A stretch of 64,000 bases of DNA, from NCBI GenBank assembly GCA_029204225.1, contig CM055103.1, positions 20,522,709 through 20,586,708 of the forward strand. Reading direction: 5' to 3'. The notes beneath the pieces are model-generated. The model did not search any database, had not been told where the DNA came from, and saw only the letters and a program-made list of their open reading frames with translations. This document shows, piece after piece, positions 21,705 through 32,184 of this stretch. The DNA is from Diphasiastrum complanatum. Its lineage: Eukaryota; Streptophyta; Lycopodiopsida; Lycopodiales; Lycopodiaceae. Both the position numbers and the translations under genes were made by a program. The stretch's first letter is position 1, and each line of letters starts with the position of its first letter.

Positions 21705-22388
21705 GGACAGAGGGGGTGCGCTGAATCACACCAGAACTATAGGGGGAGTCCGGCAGACAGAAACTTGGGCAGCTCAACCAACGCTAGGAATCCAGTTGCC
21801 AGGTCTTAGTTCCCTCTACCAGCACGAGCCAGGCACAATGCCCAGCAAGTGTTGGTGGCCCCGAGACCGGTCAGTCTATGTATGAATGTAACCTCTTTCA
21901 GATCTAATAAAGTTGATCCTTGGGGATGATTACCATTTCGGTTTTGCCTCCGGGACTGGTCCAAGTGGAAGGACCCTTACTACAACCTTTTTGTGTCGTT
22001 GGCGCCTAAGGGTCCACATCACCGACGTGTGGCTTGCCGCTATGCCAATTGGTCAGTTTGGTGACCACTATGCTTTGGGTTTCATGTGTGGCTTGTCTTT
22101 GCCTTTGGTTACCTTTTTGGGGATGGATTTTGAGTTGGCTTTCGGGTTGGTTGGGATTCCAGTTTTCTTAAGTCTAAATGGTTAAGCTTGTTACGTTTCT
22201 GAGTTGGTTTTTACGTAAGTGGATGATGGATGAATGTTAGACTTAAGCGTGTGTTGAGGAAACCGCTCAAGTCCCAGCGCCCTTTGAGGTGCCGGCGCAA
22301 CACTGATCAACCGAAGACGCACCAAGAGAAAACTATACTGAACCGGCAGAGTGCCGAGGGACCGGCACTACTTCAGGCTGTGGGTCCT
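21705..22388 (+). other. Probable internal 3' part of an LTR element, no recognised domain
   Basis: Short frames only. The last 60 bp, ending just before the LTR at 22389, encode RQSAEGPALLQAVGPVGGI. Its counterpart on the minus strand at about 23900-23845 reads RHSAEGPVLLWAEDPVVGI. This paired similarity supports an internal region of an LTR family found twice here, but no protein family is recognised. Confidence 0.4.
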
Positions 22389-23020
22389 GTTGGGGGTATT
22401 CCCAACACAGAGAAATAAATAAAGTTAGTTAATAAAAATGTTGCGAGGGCATGGCTTTCTGCGCGTATAAGCCCATGCCCCAATGAGCACACAAGTTAAA
22501 TGTAAATAGAAATAATAGACTTGGGTTCCTTTGTAATTAAAATAAAACTTGAGGCCCAAAGTCAAGTTAGAACTTAGAGTTTACTTTTTTTAAAAGTTGG
22601 GTCCAATTTTGGACTCACATGAATATTGTGATTTCTAATGTATTTTTTATGGACCCTTGGATCAAGTTGGGTCCAAGACGAATGGATAGGATCATTGTGA
22701 ATATTAGCCAATAGGATTTTGGGGCAAGGGCCTTCCCCATTTATAAAAGGACACCATTTGTACTCTATTTTGATACTTAATAGAGAGGAGGAGACTCTAC
22801 CATTTTGGGAGCTCAAGCATCCTCAAGTGCTAATCACTCTTTGCTTATGCTTTTGTGATGATTTGTGTGTTGTTTCCCATTTGCTATGTTCTTAGTTTAT
22901 GCTTGTTAATGTTTTTTCATAAGCAATGATATTGAGCATTTGAGCTAACCTCCATCTCAAATCTCTCTTCCTCTCTCTCTCTCTTTCTCTCCATCTCTCT
23001 TTGCTACTCTCTCTTCCCTT
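22389..23020 (+). repeat. LTR of an unassigned family, + orientation
   Basis: It starts with the palindromic TGTTGGGGGTATTCCCAACA. It has TGCGAGGGCA, AATGAGCACACA, CCAATAGGATT at 22709 and a TATAAAAG box at about 22743. It then runs into a CT-rich stretch at 22964-23014. The reverse complement of 23400-23845 shows the same blocks in the same order, so the two are related LTRs facing each other. The right boundary is not defined. Confidence 0.6.
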
Positions 23021-23277
23021 CACAAAATCATGATGAATGTTAGTTTAGTGGAGTAGAGTTAGGCGTGAGTAGTGTTAGTGATGATAGAGTTAGATAAAAA
23101 GTAGAGAACTATATAAGAGTAGCATCTTTACATAGTTAGGCACCTATCCAGCGTTCTAACCCTTGTTGACAGGCGGGAGGGCTACTACGACACGAGATCC
23201 TTGACCCTACATAGCATTCTAGCTATAGGTAGGCTTGCGGTTCTTTCTTCGTCTGATTCGTTGCTCAGTTGATGTGG

Positions 23278-23845
<568 letters not shown>

Positions 23846-24258
23846 CGGCCCAAAGTAGTACCGGTCCCTCGGCACTATGCCTGCATTTGTCGTGGAAGAG
23901 AGCTATTGTCAGCCCTTTATTGTTGGGACATGGATGCTTCAAGAAAAGCGTGGATATAATCTGCTTTTGTGGATCAAATTTTCTTGACCCAACGTTGAGC
24001 TTGGCAAAGAAGAATTTTCTGCCTCTGGATCGGATCATTTGGACTTACTATGGTATGAAGTGTTCTCCTGTCTCATTCAGAGTTATTTGGTGTTAGGCAC
24101 ATATATTTGGAGGAATTTGGTAATGTCAGCATAACCATTATTGGTGCCAGATGCCGAAGTAGAGAGATCGCAACCAATCCACCAAGTAGGGGTAGGATGG
24201 GAGAAGGATGCTAAGCCTGAGGCTTTATTTGATGATGGCGATTAGCAAGAACATGGAC
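23846..24258 (-). other. Internal remnant beside the minus-oriented LTR
   Basis: Short minus frame ending in RHSAEGPVLLWAEDPVVGI next to the LTR. The rest has no recognised domain. Copia-B inserted at its right edge, and 30120-30306 continues the same target, without a gene. Confidence 0.35.
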
Positions 24259-24911
24259 TGTGAAAAACTCAGATCCAAAAGATGCTAAAGTTTCATAAAG
24301 ATCTTGGCCATGGAAGTTATGCACATCTAGATTGAAAAAATGATAGAAATTGTGATGTTAAGCATACTAAACATCAACTAAACATCAAGATCTGATCATA
24401 AGCTTCCACAAACAGAAACTTGCTGTCCCTGTCCGTACTTCAGAGCCTACAACCTGCATTTCACACGTGTGAAGCCATAGCAACAAAGAAATCACAATTC
24501 TAGTGGCTAGAATGCAAGATATGAACAAAAAAGTGAGAGAGAAGAAGATGGATCTTCAAAGAGCATAACATTCATTCAATAGAATGAAAATGAGATGTGT
24601 ACATACTCGTGGAGATGGCTATTTATAGCAGCCATAGTGCCTCTTGGCCACTTGTCTTATGATAGGCTAAAATTGGGGTCCAATAGGATTCACCCATATA
24701 CCTAGAAATTTGGTCAAATAGGAATGCACCAAATTATGAGCCAATAGAAGAGCTCCACACTCGACCTCCTCTAATTAATGTGACCTCAAAAGTAGTGTAC
24801 ACATACTTTGGGCCTCTACATACATGTATGAACCTATCTCTAACTTTTATTTGGCCATAGGCCTACAAAATCTCAAGTTAGGAAAATACTACTAGTTGAC
24901 AATTTTTCACA
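24259..24911 (-). repeat. copia-B 3' LTR (653 bp)
   Basis: TGTGAAAAATTG...GTTTTTCACA on the element strand. It contains TTCACACGTGTGAA at 24460-24473, a TATAAAT box at 24621-24627 (minus) and inverted CCAAT boxes upstream of it (24674-24690 and 24729). It looks identical to 29467-30119. Confidence 0.97.
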
Positions 24912-27900
24912 CTCCCTCTTCAACTAGTTTTAGCATAGATTTAGAAAGTACACCAAGACTTGTTCTATGCTTGAAAAATAAGTCCTTTCCCAATGCTTTG
25001 GTAAAGATATCAGCCACACATTCCTTTGATGGGACATGTTCAAGCTTGATCTCTTTTGCCAACACTTGTTCTCTCACAAAATGGTAAGCCACCTCGATAT
25101 GTTTGCTCCTTGCATGGAAAACCGGATTGCTTGCTAGACTTTGGGCTGAAAGGTTGTCACAAAAGATGATTGGACTCTCTGAAAAATCCAGCAAGTGAAG
25201 CTCCATAATCATCCTCTTGATCCACACCATCTCCTTTGTGCATGATGTCAAAGCTTTGTACTCGGCCTCACTAGAAGAAAGTGATATAGTTGCTTGTTTC
25301 TTCGACATCCATGAGATAGCTCCATCACCTATGAAAATAGCATGTGCATTTATGGATTTTCTATCCATAAGGTCTCCTGCAAAATCTGAATCTGAAAAAC
25401 CAAATAAGTTAGGTGATGAGCCTCTATAAACAATGCCAAAATCTTTTGTTCCCGAGATGTATCTCAAGATCCTCTTTCCTAGTTTCCAATGTTCTATGCT
25501 AGGATCTTGCATGAATTGGCTTAATCTACCAACACAATAAGATAAATCAGGTCTTGTGATGGTTAGATATATAAGAGAACCTATTAGCTTCCTATAGAGA
25601 GTAATGTCCTCGAAGGATCTTTCATTACCTCTTATAGTTAGCTTTACATGTGATTCCATAGGTGTATCAATAGGATTTGCATCTACCATATGAAATCTAT
25701 TGAGAATAGAAATAGCATACTTCTCTTGTGAAATAAAAGTGATTTGAGAAGTTCTAATTACTTCTATTCCTAAGATATAGCTCAAAAGACCAAGATCATG
25801 CACTTCAAATTCCTTTTTTAGTGCTTTCTTGATATCTTCTATATCTTCCTTGTTCCCTCCACTTAAAATAATGTCATCCACATAAATTAGAAGGATTGTA
25901 ACATCATTAGCACTAATTCTAAAGTAAAGTGAATGATCATACTCACTCATAGTGAAGTTTTGAGAAAGTAGAAAAGAGTTAAGCCTAGCATACCAACTCC
26001 TTGGTGCTTGCTTAAGACCATACAAACTTTTTTGTAGAAAACACACATGATTAGGCTTGCTATGAGAAACATAGCTCTCGGGTTGCTCCATGTAGACTTC
26101 CTCTTCAAGATCACCATTCAAGAAAGCATTAGAAATGTCTAATTGCCAAAGATCCCATCCATAAAGAGTTGCAAGGGAAATGATTACTCTTATGCTCACC
26201 ATCTTTGCCACGGGTGCAAAGGTTTCCTCATAGTCAATGCCATGCTCTTGAGCATAACCTTTAGCCACCAACCTTGCCTTCAACTTGTTGATAGATCCAT
26301 CTTGATTTGTCTTTACCTTGAAGATCCATTTGCATCCAATTGCACTTTTGCCCTTTGGAAGCTCCACCAATCTCCATGTGTTGTTCTTCATAAGTGCTTC
26401 AAACTCAAGATCCATTGCTTGGATCCATTCCTTTTTTTGCCTTGCTTCATCTACACATGAAGGTACATCAAAAGAAGTTAGGAAAGCATAGTTGGATCCA
26501 TCCACCACTTGCTTACCTTTGCCATCATAAGTGAGCCTTGAGGGTTTCACTTTATGCCTTGGAGTTCTCCTTGGAATTTGACTTGAAGAGGCTTCTTCAA
26601 CATCCACATCCAATGTGTCATCAACTCCATTGTCATCAAGCACATTAGTTGCAACAACACCATCATCACTTGAAACAACTTTTGGAATGTTACTTTCATC
26701 AAAAATGACATCCCTACTTGTGAACACTTTCTTGATTGAAGGAACATAAATCCTATATGCTTTGCTTACTTCACTATAACCAACAAAAATGCCCTTTCTT
26801 GAAGATGGATCCTCCTTAGTTCTATCATCAAGAGTAATGTTGAAGTAGCAAATGCATCCAAAAGTTCTTAGAAACTTGACATTAGGCTTCATACCAAACA
26901 AAGCTTCAAAAGGGGTTTTTCCTTCCAATACAACACTTGGCCATCTATTGCATAGGAAATTTGCACACAACAAAGCATCACTCCAAAAAGGTTTAGGAAG
27001 ATTAGCATTCAATCTCATTGCCTTTGCACTCTCACACAAGGTTCTATTCTTCCTCTCGGCCACTCCATTTTGTTGTGGTGTTCTTGGACATGTGTACTCC
27101 CTCTTGATCCCATGCTCATCGCAAAAGGCTTTGAATTTGTTAGAAATGTATTCACCACCATTGTCGCTCCTCAAGCATTTGATTTTGGTTGTAAATTGAG
27201 TCTCAATAGCAACTTTGAACTTGACAAACACATCAAACACCTCATCCTTGCTCTTTAGTAGATAAACCCAACAAAATCTACTAAAATCATCAATGAAAGT
27301 TACATACATCTTAGCACCTCCATTGCTAATTGTAGTAACACCATGAATATCCGAATGCAAGAGAGAAAAAGGCATCTTAGATCTAGATATAGATCTAGTA
27401 TATGGCAATCTATGTGATTTAGACAAAGCACATTCTTCACAAACATGATTCAAGCAAGTAAGAGACTTGGGAAGTCCCCTTACTACCTCCTTTTTGGCTA
27501 TTACCTCCAAGGCCTTGTAGTTGAGATGTCCCATCCTTTTATGCCATACCTCTTGAATTGACATTTGTTCATTTGCCATGCATCCAACTTGGTTAGCAAC
27601 AACACATGCATCAAGCTTGAACAATTTCCCTTGCCTTTTCCCTTTTGCAATGATACTACACCCCTTTTTGATCAAGCAAGCATCACCATCAAACTCAACT
27701 TTGAATCCTTTGTCAAGCATTTGGCTTACACTAAGTAAGTTCTTGGTAATGGATGGAATGAGCAAAACATCTTTCAATTCTATATTCCTATTTGTAGAAA
27801 GTGAAATAGGAATTGTGCCAATCCCCTTGATTGTACACTCACCATCATTTGCGGTATAGATTACCTTCCTATCACCATCAAATGCCATTAAAGATGAAAA

Positions 27901-28857
27901 ATACTCTTTATGATATGTCATATGAGAAGTGGCTCCACTATCAATCCACCAAGGATCAATGTCTCCATGATTAGCCAACAAGCAAGATGACATAACAAAA
28001 GCATCATTTGAAAGAAGCTCATCCCCACCCTCATCAATAGTTAGATTGGTTTGCTTTTCCCCTTGATCCCTCTTTTTCTTGAAACAATCACTAGCAAAAT
28101 GCCCTTTGACTCCACAATAGAAACATTTTAGCTTAGATCTATCCTTCTTTTTGCCAAAAGTAGAGTGCTCACCTTGGTCTTGCCCTTTAGACCAATTGCT
28201 TTTACCTTTGCCCTTGAACTTGCCTTTAGAGAACATTGCCTCCTCTTCTCCTCCTTGAGATGTAGAAGATGCTCCCACTCTTGCTTGCAACCTGAATTCT
28301 TCAGCCAACAAGACCTCTTGCAAGTCTCCAACACTTGGTAAACATTTTTGGATAGCATAACTTTGAACAAGATTAGCATGATCATCCAACAAGCCATTGA
28401 GAATCACTTGAACAAGCTCCTCATTATTTATGCCATCATTAATGCATGCTAACTCATCATTCAATGCTTTAACTCTCAAAACAAAAGCATGTCCACTCTC
28501 ACTCTTCTTTTGCATACAAGAAAAGATTTGCCTTCTTAAAGTCAACACTCTAGAAGTAGACTTGGATTCATAAACCTTCTTCAAGGCTTCCCAAGCTTCA
28601 CTAGATGATGTGCACTTACCAACCTCTTTGATAAGCTCATTTGTCACATTCATCTTGATCATGTGAAGGGCTTTCTTTGCCCTCTTGTCATACCTCAATT
28701 GTTCTTGAGGTGCCAAAGGTCTCTCCTCCACACCTACAACAATATCCATCAACTCATTCATCTCAAGCAAAGACTCCATCCTTACTTTCCAAGTAGAATA
28801 GTTGAGGGAGGTAAGCCTATCATTGCTTTCCAACATGTAGCCTCCATTTGTAGCCAT
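24907..28857 (-). CDS. copia-B Gag-Pol polyprotein, 1316 aa, intact
   Basis: A complete copia polyprotein acting in cytoplasmic particles and, through integrase, in the nucleus. Domains: UBN2 Gag from residue 1 (MATNGGYMLESNDRL, LNYSTWKVRMESLL); zinc knuckle CFYCGVKGHFASDC at 245-258; protease DSGA at 306-309; pre-integrase region VWHKRMGHLNYKAL; integrase D503, D565 and E601 with exact DD35E spacing; linker TPRHKVKPSRLTY; RT with YVDD at 992-995; RNase H with SDSDFAGDLMDRKS and SSSEAEYKAL; tail FHARSKHIEVAYHFVREQ. No stops or shifts. The frame reads through the polypurine tract and ends a few bases inside the 3' LTR (TGTGAAAAATTG), so the last residues LVEEGV come from that junction. Start chosen by alignment with other Gags. 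Confidence 0.97.
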   Translation of the reverse strand: MATNGGYMLESNDRLTSLNYSTWKVRMESLLEMNELMDIVVGVEERPLAPQEQLRYDKRAKKALHMIKMNVTNELIKEVGKCTSSSEAWEALKKVYESKSTSRVLTLRRQIFSCMQKKSESGHAFVLRVKALNDELACINDGINNEELVQVILNGLLDDHANLVQSYAIQKCLPSVGDLQEVLLAEEFRLQARVGASSTSQGGEEEAMFSKGKFKGKGKSNWSKGQDQGEHSTFGKKKDRSKLKCFYCGVKGHFASDCFKKKRDQGEKQTNLTIDEGGDELLSNDAFVMSSCLLANHGDIDPWWIDSGATSHMTYHKEYFSSLMAFDGDRKVIYTANDGECTIKGIGTIPISLSTNRNIELKDVLLIPSITKNLLSVSQMLDKGFKVEFDGDACLIKKGCSIIAKGKRQGKLFKLDACVVANQVGCMANEQMSIQEVWHKRMGHLNYKALEVIAKKEVVRGLPKSLTCLNHVCEECALSKSHRLPYTRSISRSKMPFSLLHSDIHGVTTISNGGAKMYVTFIDDFSRFCWVYLLKSKDEVFDVFVKFKVAIETQFTTKIKCLRSDNGGEYISNKFKAFCDEHGIKREYTCPRTPQQNGVAERKNRTLCESAKAMRLNANLPKPFWSDALLCANFLCNRWPSVVLEGKTPFEALFGMKPNVKFLRTFGCICYFNITLDDRTKEDPSSRKGIFVGYSEVSKAYRIYVPSIKKVFTSRDVIFDESNIPKVVSSDDGVVATNVLDDNGVDDTLDVDVEEASSSQIPRRTPRHKVKPSRLTYDGKGKQVVDGSNYAFLTSFDVPSCVDEARQKKEWIQAMDLEFEALMKNNTWRLVELPKGKSAIGCKWIFKVKTNQDGSINKLKARLVAKGYAQEHGIDYEETFAPVAKMVSIRVIISLATLYGWDLWQLDISNAFLNGDLEEEVYMEQPESYVSHSKPNHVCFLQKSLYGLKQAPRSWYARLNSFLLSQNFTMSEYDHSLYFRISANDVTILLIYVDDIILSGGNKEDIEDIKKALKKEFEVHDLGLLSYILGIEVIRTSQITFISQEKYAISILNRFHMVDANPIDTPMESHVKLTIRGNERSFEDITLYRKLIGSLIYLTITRPDLSYCVGRLSQFMQDPSIEHWKLGKRILRYISGTKDFGIVYRGSSPNLFGFSDSDFAGDLMDRKSINAHAIFIGDGAISWMSKKQATISLSSSEAEYKALTSCTKEMVWIKRMIMELHLLDFSESPIIFCDNLSAQSLASNPVFHARSKHIEVAYHFVREQVLAKEIKLEHVPSKECVADIFTKALGKDLFFKHRTSLGVLSKSMLKLVEEGV
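24912..24921 (-). promoter_or_regulatory. copia-B polypurine tract
   Basis: The minus strand reads GAAGAGGGAG directly before the 3' LTR. It overlaps the last codons of the polyprotein frame. Confidence 0.85.
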
Positions 28858-29454
28858 GTTGCAATGATTGATCTCTGATCTTTGACCTGTTCCAATGCAC
28901 TAAGCACTCTCTTGAATCAACAAATGAAACACAAGAAGAAATCACAAAGATTTGGAACCTAAAACCTTACTTTTTCTCTCTTTTCCTCACTTTTTCCTCA
29001 ATTTTAGCCACTAGTTTTATGATTTCTTGATCAAACCAAGACCAAACCTCAATATACTTGCTTTTCCCTCACTCCTAAGATTGAAATACACTCTTGAATC
29101 ATTCAGCAAACTGAAAATCAGAGGGTTACATCAATTTTGAAGTTTTTGACATGAAGAAGCAAGAAATTGAATCAAAAAACTATATGCTAGAATGGAAAAC
29201 TAATAGGATCTTGTTGGATCTTGCATATCCCTCTTTCCAAAACAAATTTTGTCTCCTTATTCTGATAAGTACAGAGGGAATTCGCCCTACTTCAATTGAA
29301 ATGCATACAAATGATGTTTTGATCACAAAGATCCAATTTCTACACATAAATCAACAAGATTTTTAGCTAGAAACTTGATTGGAATGCTACAAAAGCAAAC
29401 TCGCCCACAAATCTCTTCTAAATCTGGCAAAACCTGCACATTTGGCCGCCTAAT

Positions 29455-29466
29455 GCTCTGATACCA
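29455..29466 (-). promoter_or_regulatory. copia-B primer-binding site
   Basis: The minus strand reads TGGTATCAGAGC directly after the 5' LTR, complementary to initiator Met-tRNA. Confidence 0.95.
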
Positions 29467-30119
29467 TGTGAAAAACTCAGATCCAAAAGATGCTAAAGTT
29501 TCATAAAGATCTTGGCCATGGAAGTTATGCACATCTAGATTGAAAAAATGATAGAAATTGTGATGTTAAGCATACTAAACATCAACTAAACATCAAGATC
29601 TGATCATAAGCTTCCACAAACAGAAACTTGCTGTCCCTGTCCGTACTTCAGAGCCTACAACCTGCATTTCACACGTGTGAAGCCATAGCAACAAAGAAAT
29701 CACAATTCTAGTGGCTAGAATGCAAGATATGAACAAAAAAGTGAGAGAGAAGAAGATGGATCTTCAAAGAGCATAACATTCATTCAATAGAATGAAAATG
29801 AGATGTGTACATACTCGTGGAGATGGCTATTTATAGCAGCCATAGTGCCTCTTGGCCACTTGTCTTATGATAGGCTAAAATTGGGGTCCAATAGGATTCA
29901 CCCATATACCTAGAAATTTGGTCAAATAGGAATGCACCAAATTATGAGCCAATAGAAGAGCTCCACACTCGACCTCCTCTAATTAATGTGACCTCAAAAG
30001 TAGTGTACACATACTTTGGGCCTCTACATACATGTATGAACCTATCTCTAACTTTTATTTGGCCATAGGCCTACAAAATCTCAAGTTAGGAAAATACTAC
30101 TAGTTGACAATTTTTCACA
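29467..30119 (-). repeat. copia-B 5' LTR (653 bp) with promoter
   Basis: Copy of the 3' LTR. It holds the palindrome TTCACACGTGTGAA at 29668-29681, the TATAAAT box at 29829-29835 (minus) and inverted CCAAT boxes further upstream. Transcription would start inside it and read leftward through the 1316-codon frame. Confidence 0.97.
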
Positions 30120-30306
30120 TGGACTTGCCAGATTTTCAGTAATAGCTATATGAGTCTGGTGGCCATTCTTGATAATCTTGTTTATTGACAGATGGGTAGT
30201 TGAGGCATTCCATCAGAGTATCTGTCATGCCCATGACTGGTCTCGGGTAGCGTGTCCATGCTAGGGGCCGGTAGACCAACAACCCATAGGTTAATTTTGA
30301 CTATAA

Positions 30307-30993
30307 TGTGAAAATTATAAAAAGCTATCAATCTTAGTCTTAGGGGTTTCATAAAGTTTTTGTATCAAGCTACTTTGTGTAGAGTTGTGATTAGACCAAA
30401 AATTGGCATAGATGGCAAATTGGCAATGTCCACATGTAATGCCTTTATTGAGCCAAAAGTGAATCATGATGTAATCTTGAACTTGGAAGGCATATGAATA
30501 GGGTCTTGACACTTGTGACAGTGTAATTTGATGAGTGATGGAGTCAAAAGTCGGTTTTGATCAAGGGGTCCAATAGGATTACGGAGGTGATTATTAGAGG
30601 TCCAATAGAATTAAGGAGGCTATGATTAGGGGTCCAATAGGATGCAAGGAGGGATTTCCACACACTCTATATGTACTTCTCCTTATGATCATTTATCAAG
30701 TTGAGTTTTTGAGTCAAACTTTTTGGTGAGATTTGCTTGTTGTCTCTTCTCTCTCTACATGAGTTGGAATTAGCTTTTTTCTCTCTCTACCCGAGGAGAG
30801 GAGCTTAATTCTCCTTTGTTTTTCTCATGATTTTGAACTTTGGTTATCAACTATTGCATCCATCTTTGCCTCTATGCCTTGTTTTTTGATCTAGATCTTG
30901 GAAATCAATCTAGATTTCATTGGCAAGTGCACAAGCTTTCTTAGGAGATCTATCACACACTCTAGGGCATTCCCACACATGTAAAATTTAACA
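30307..30993 (+). repeat. copia-C 5' LTR (687 bp)
   Basis: It starts TGTGAAAATTAT and ends AAATTTAACA. It contains three GGTCCAATAG units (30567-30645) upstream of a CTCTATATGTAC TATA-like box. A CT-rich stretch follows, and CACACATGT lies near the end. The 3' LTR copy has four CCAAT units. Confidence 0.9.
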
Positions 30994-31006
30994 TGGTATT
31001 AGAGCC
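30994..31006 (+). promoter_or_regulatory. copia-C primer-binding site
   Basis: TGGTATTAGAGCC directly after the 5' LTR; one base differs from the standard initiator-Met site. Confidence 0.9.
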
Positions 31007-31319
31007 TACGTAAGTGTTTGATGCTTGTTTCATCCAAAGGTTCAAAATTTTCTTGAAAATCTAGATCTAGAGAGACTAGTTTGCATCTCCCATGCTATCT
31101 CAAGCATCTATTGATCAAAATGGTTCATTATCACAAGGATTGAAACAATTCTGATATTGTACAGATTTTCCTACACAGACACATGTGAAGAATAGCCAAA
31201 TTTAGTTCTTTAGTTCTCTTCCAAGTGTGAGCCAAATTTGGTGCTTGATAGCTAGTTTGAAAGCTATTTGAGCTAGTTTGTGTAGCAATTGACTTCATAG
31301 TGATTGGATCTCCCAATCA

Positions 31320-32184
31320 AAAGTTATAGTCAATTCAATCAAGGTGGGTAGGGCACCCAACTGGATTCTATTTGGAAGTTGAAGATGGAGTCTATCCTAA
31401 CACTCCAAGATGTGATGGATATTGTGCTTGGGATTGAGGAGAAGCCTCAAATCCTTCAAAAAGCACAAAAGTACAAGAAGAGAGCTAGGATGGCTCTCCA
31501 CTATATCAAAATGAATGTCTCCAATGAGATTTTGAGGGAGATTGGTGCTTGCACATCGGCCAAGGATGCTTGAAGCACTCTCAAAGCAATCTATGAAGCC
31601 AAGAATACCTTCTCACTCTAAGGAATCAAATATTCCAAAGCTATCAAATGGGTGATGAAAGTGCAACCAACTATGTATTGAGAGTCAAAGACATCCAAAG
31701 GGAGCTTGCTTGTATTTGAGATCCTATCAATCAAAGAGAGCTAGTTCAAGTCATACTCATTGGCTTGAAGGATGATTATGACAACCTTGTCCAATATCAT
31801 GCTATCAAGGAAGAGCTACCAAGCTTGGAAGCATTGCAAAGTGTTCTTATGGTTGAAGAATCAAGACAAGAGAACAAGCTACTAAGGATGGAGAAGTTAT
31901 CTATCAATCATAATGGTGATGGCAAAGCTCTTTTTTCCAAGCATAAAGGGATGAGCAAAAAGCAACACCAACATATCTCCAAGGACAAAGCAAAAGACCA
32001 AGATGGAGAGGAGGAGGATTCCTCTCATGCTTCTACCTCAAAGAAGAAGAAGAAAAATATCAAATGCTTCTGTTGTCGCAAGATGGGGCACTATGCAACA
32101 AATTGCTTCAAGAAGAAGAATCAATTTAAGCAAGCCAACCTTTCAAATGAGAAAGAAGATTCTATTGCAAGTGATCTCTTATGA
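31320..32184 (+). pseudogene. copia-C gag, interrupted
   Basis: UBN2-type Gag. The N-terminal part is eroded (a stop before the MKMESILTLQDVMD start at 31379). The frame is stopped by TGA at about 31572, where Trp is expected (SAKDA*STLK). A second stop or shift lies near 31620-31720. The C-terminal half is open from 31765, with KDDYDNLVQYHAIKEELPSL, and the zinc knuckle CFCCRKMGHYATNC lies at about 32065-32110. Confidence 0.88.

Larger units (their letters stand above)
24259..30119 (-). mobile_element. Complete, very young Ty1/copia retrotransposon (copia-B), 5861 bp
   Basis: Two 653 bp LTRs that read as identical base for base flank a complete interior, and TGGAC target duplications lie at 24254-24258 and 30120-30124. 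A primer site (29455-29466), a polypurine tract (24912-24921) and a single 1316-codon frame are all intact. LTRs are copied from one template at insertion, so identity means insertion was recent. This is the best candidate for an active autonomous element in the window. Its protein is clearly related to copia-A but diverged, so it is a separate family. Confidence 0.97.

Noticed and set aside
21913-22185. 90-codon + strand frame with hydrophobic stretches
   Set aside because: It could suggest a membrane protein, but there is no start context or homology I recognise, and it lies inside a likely LTR element interior.
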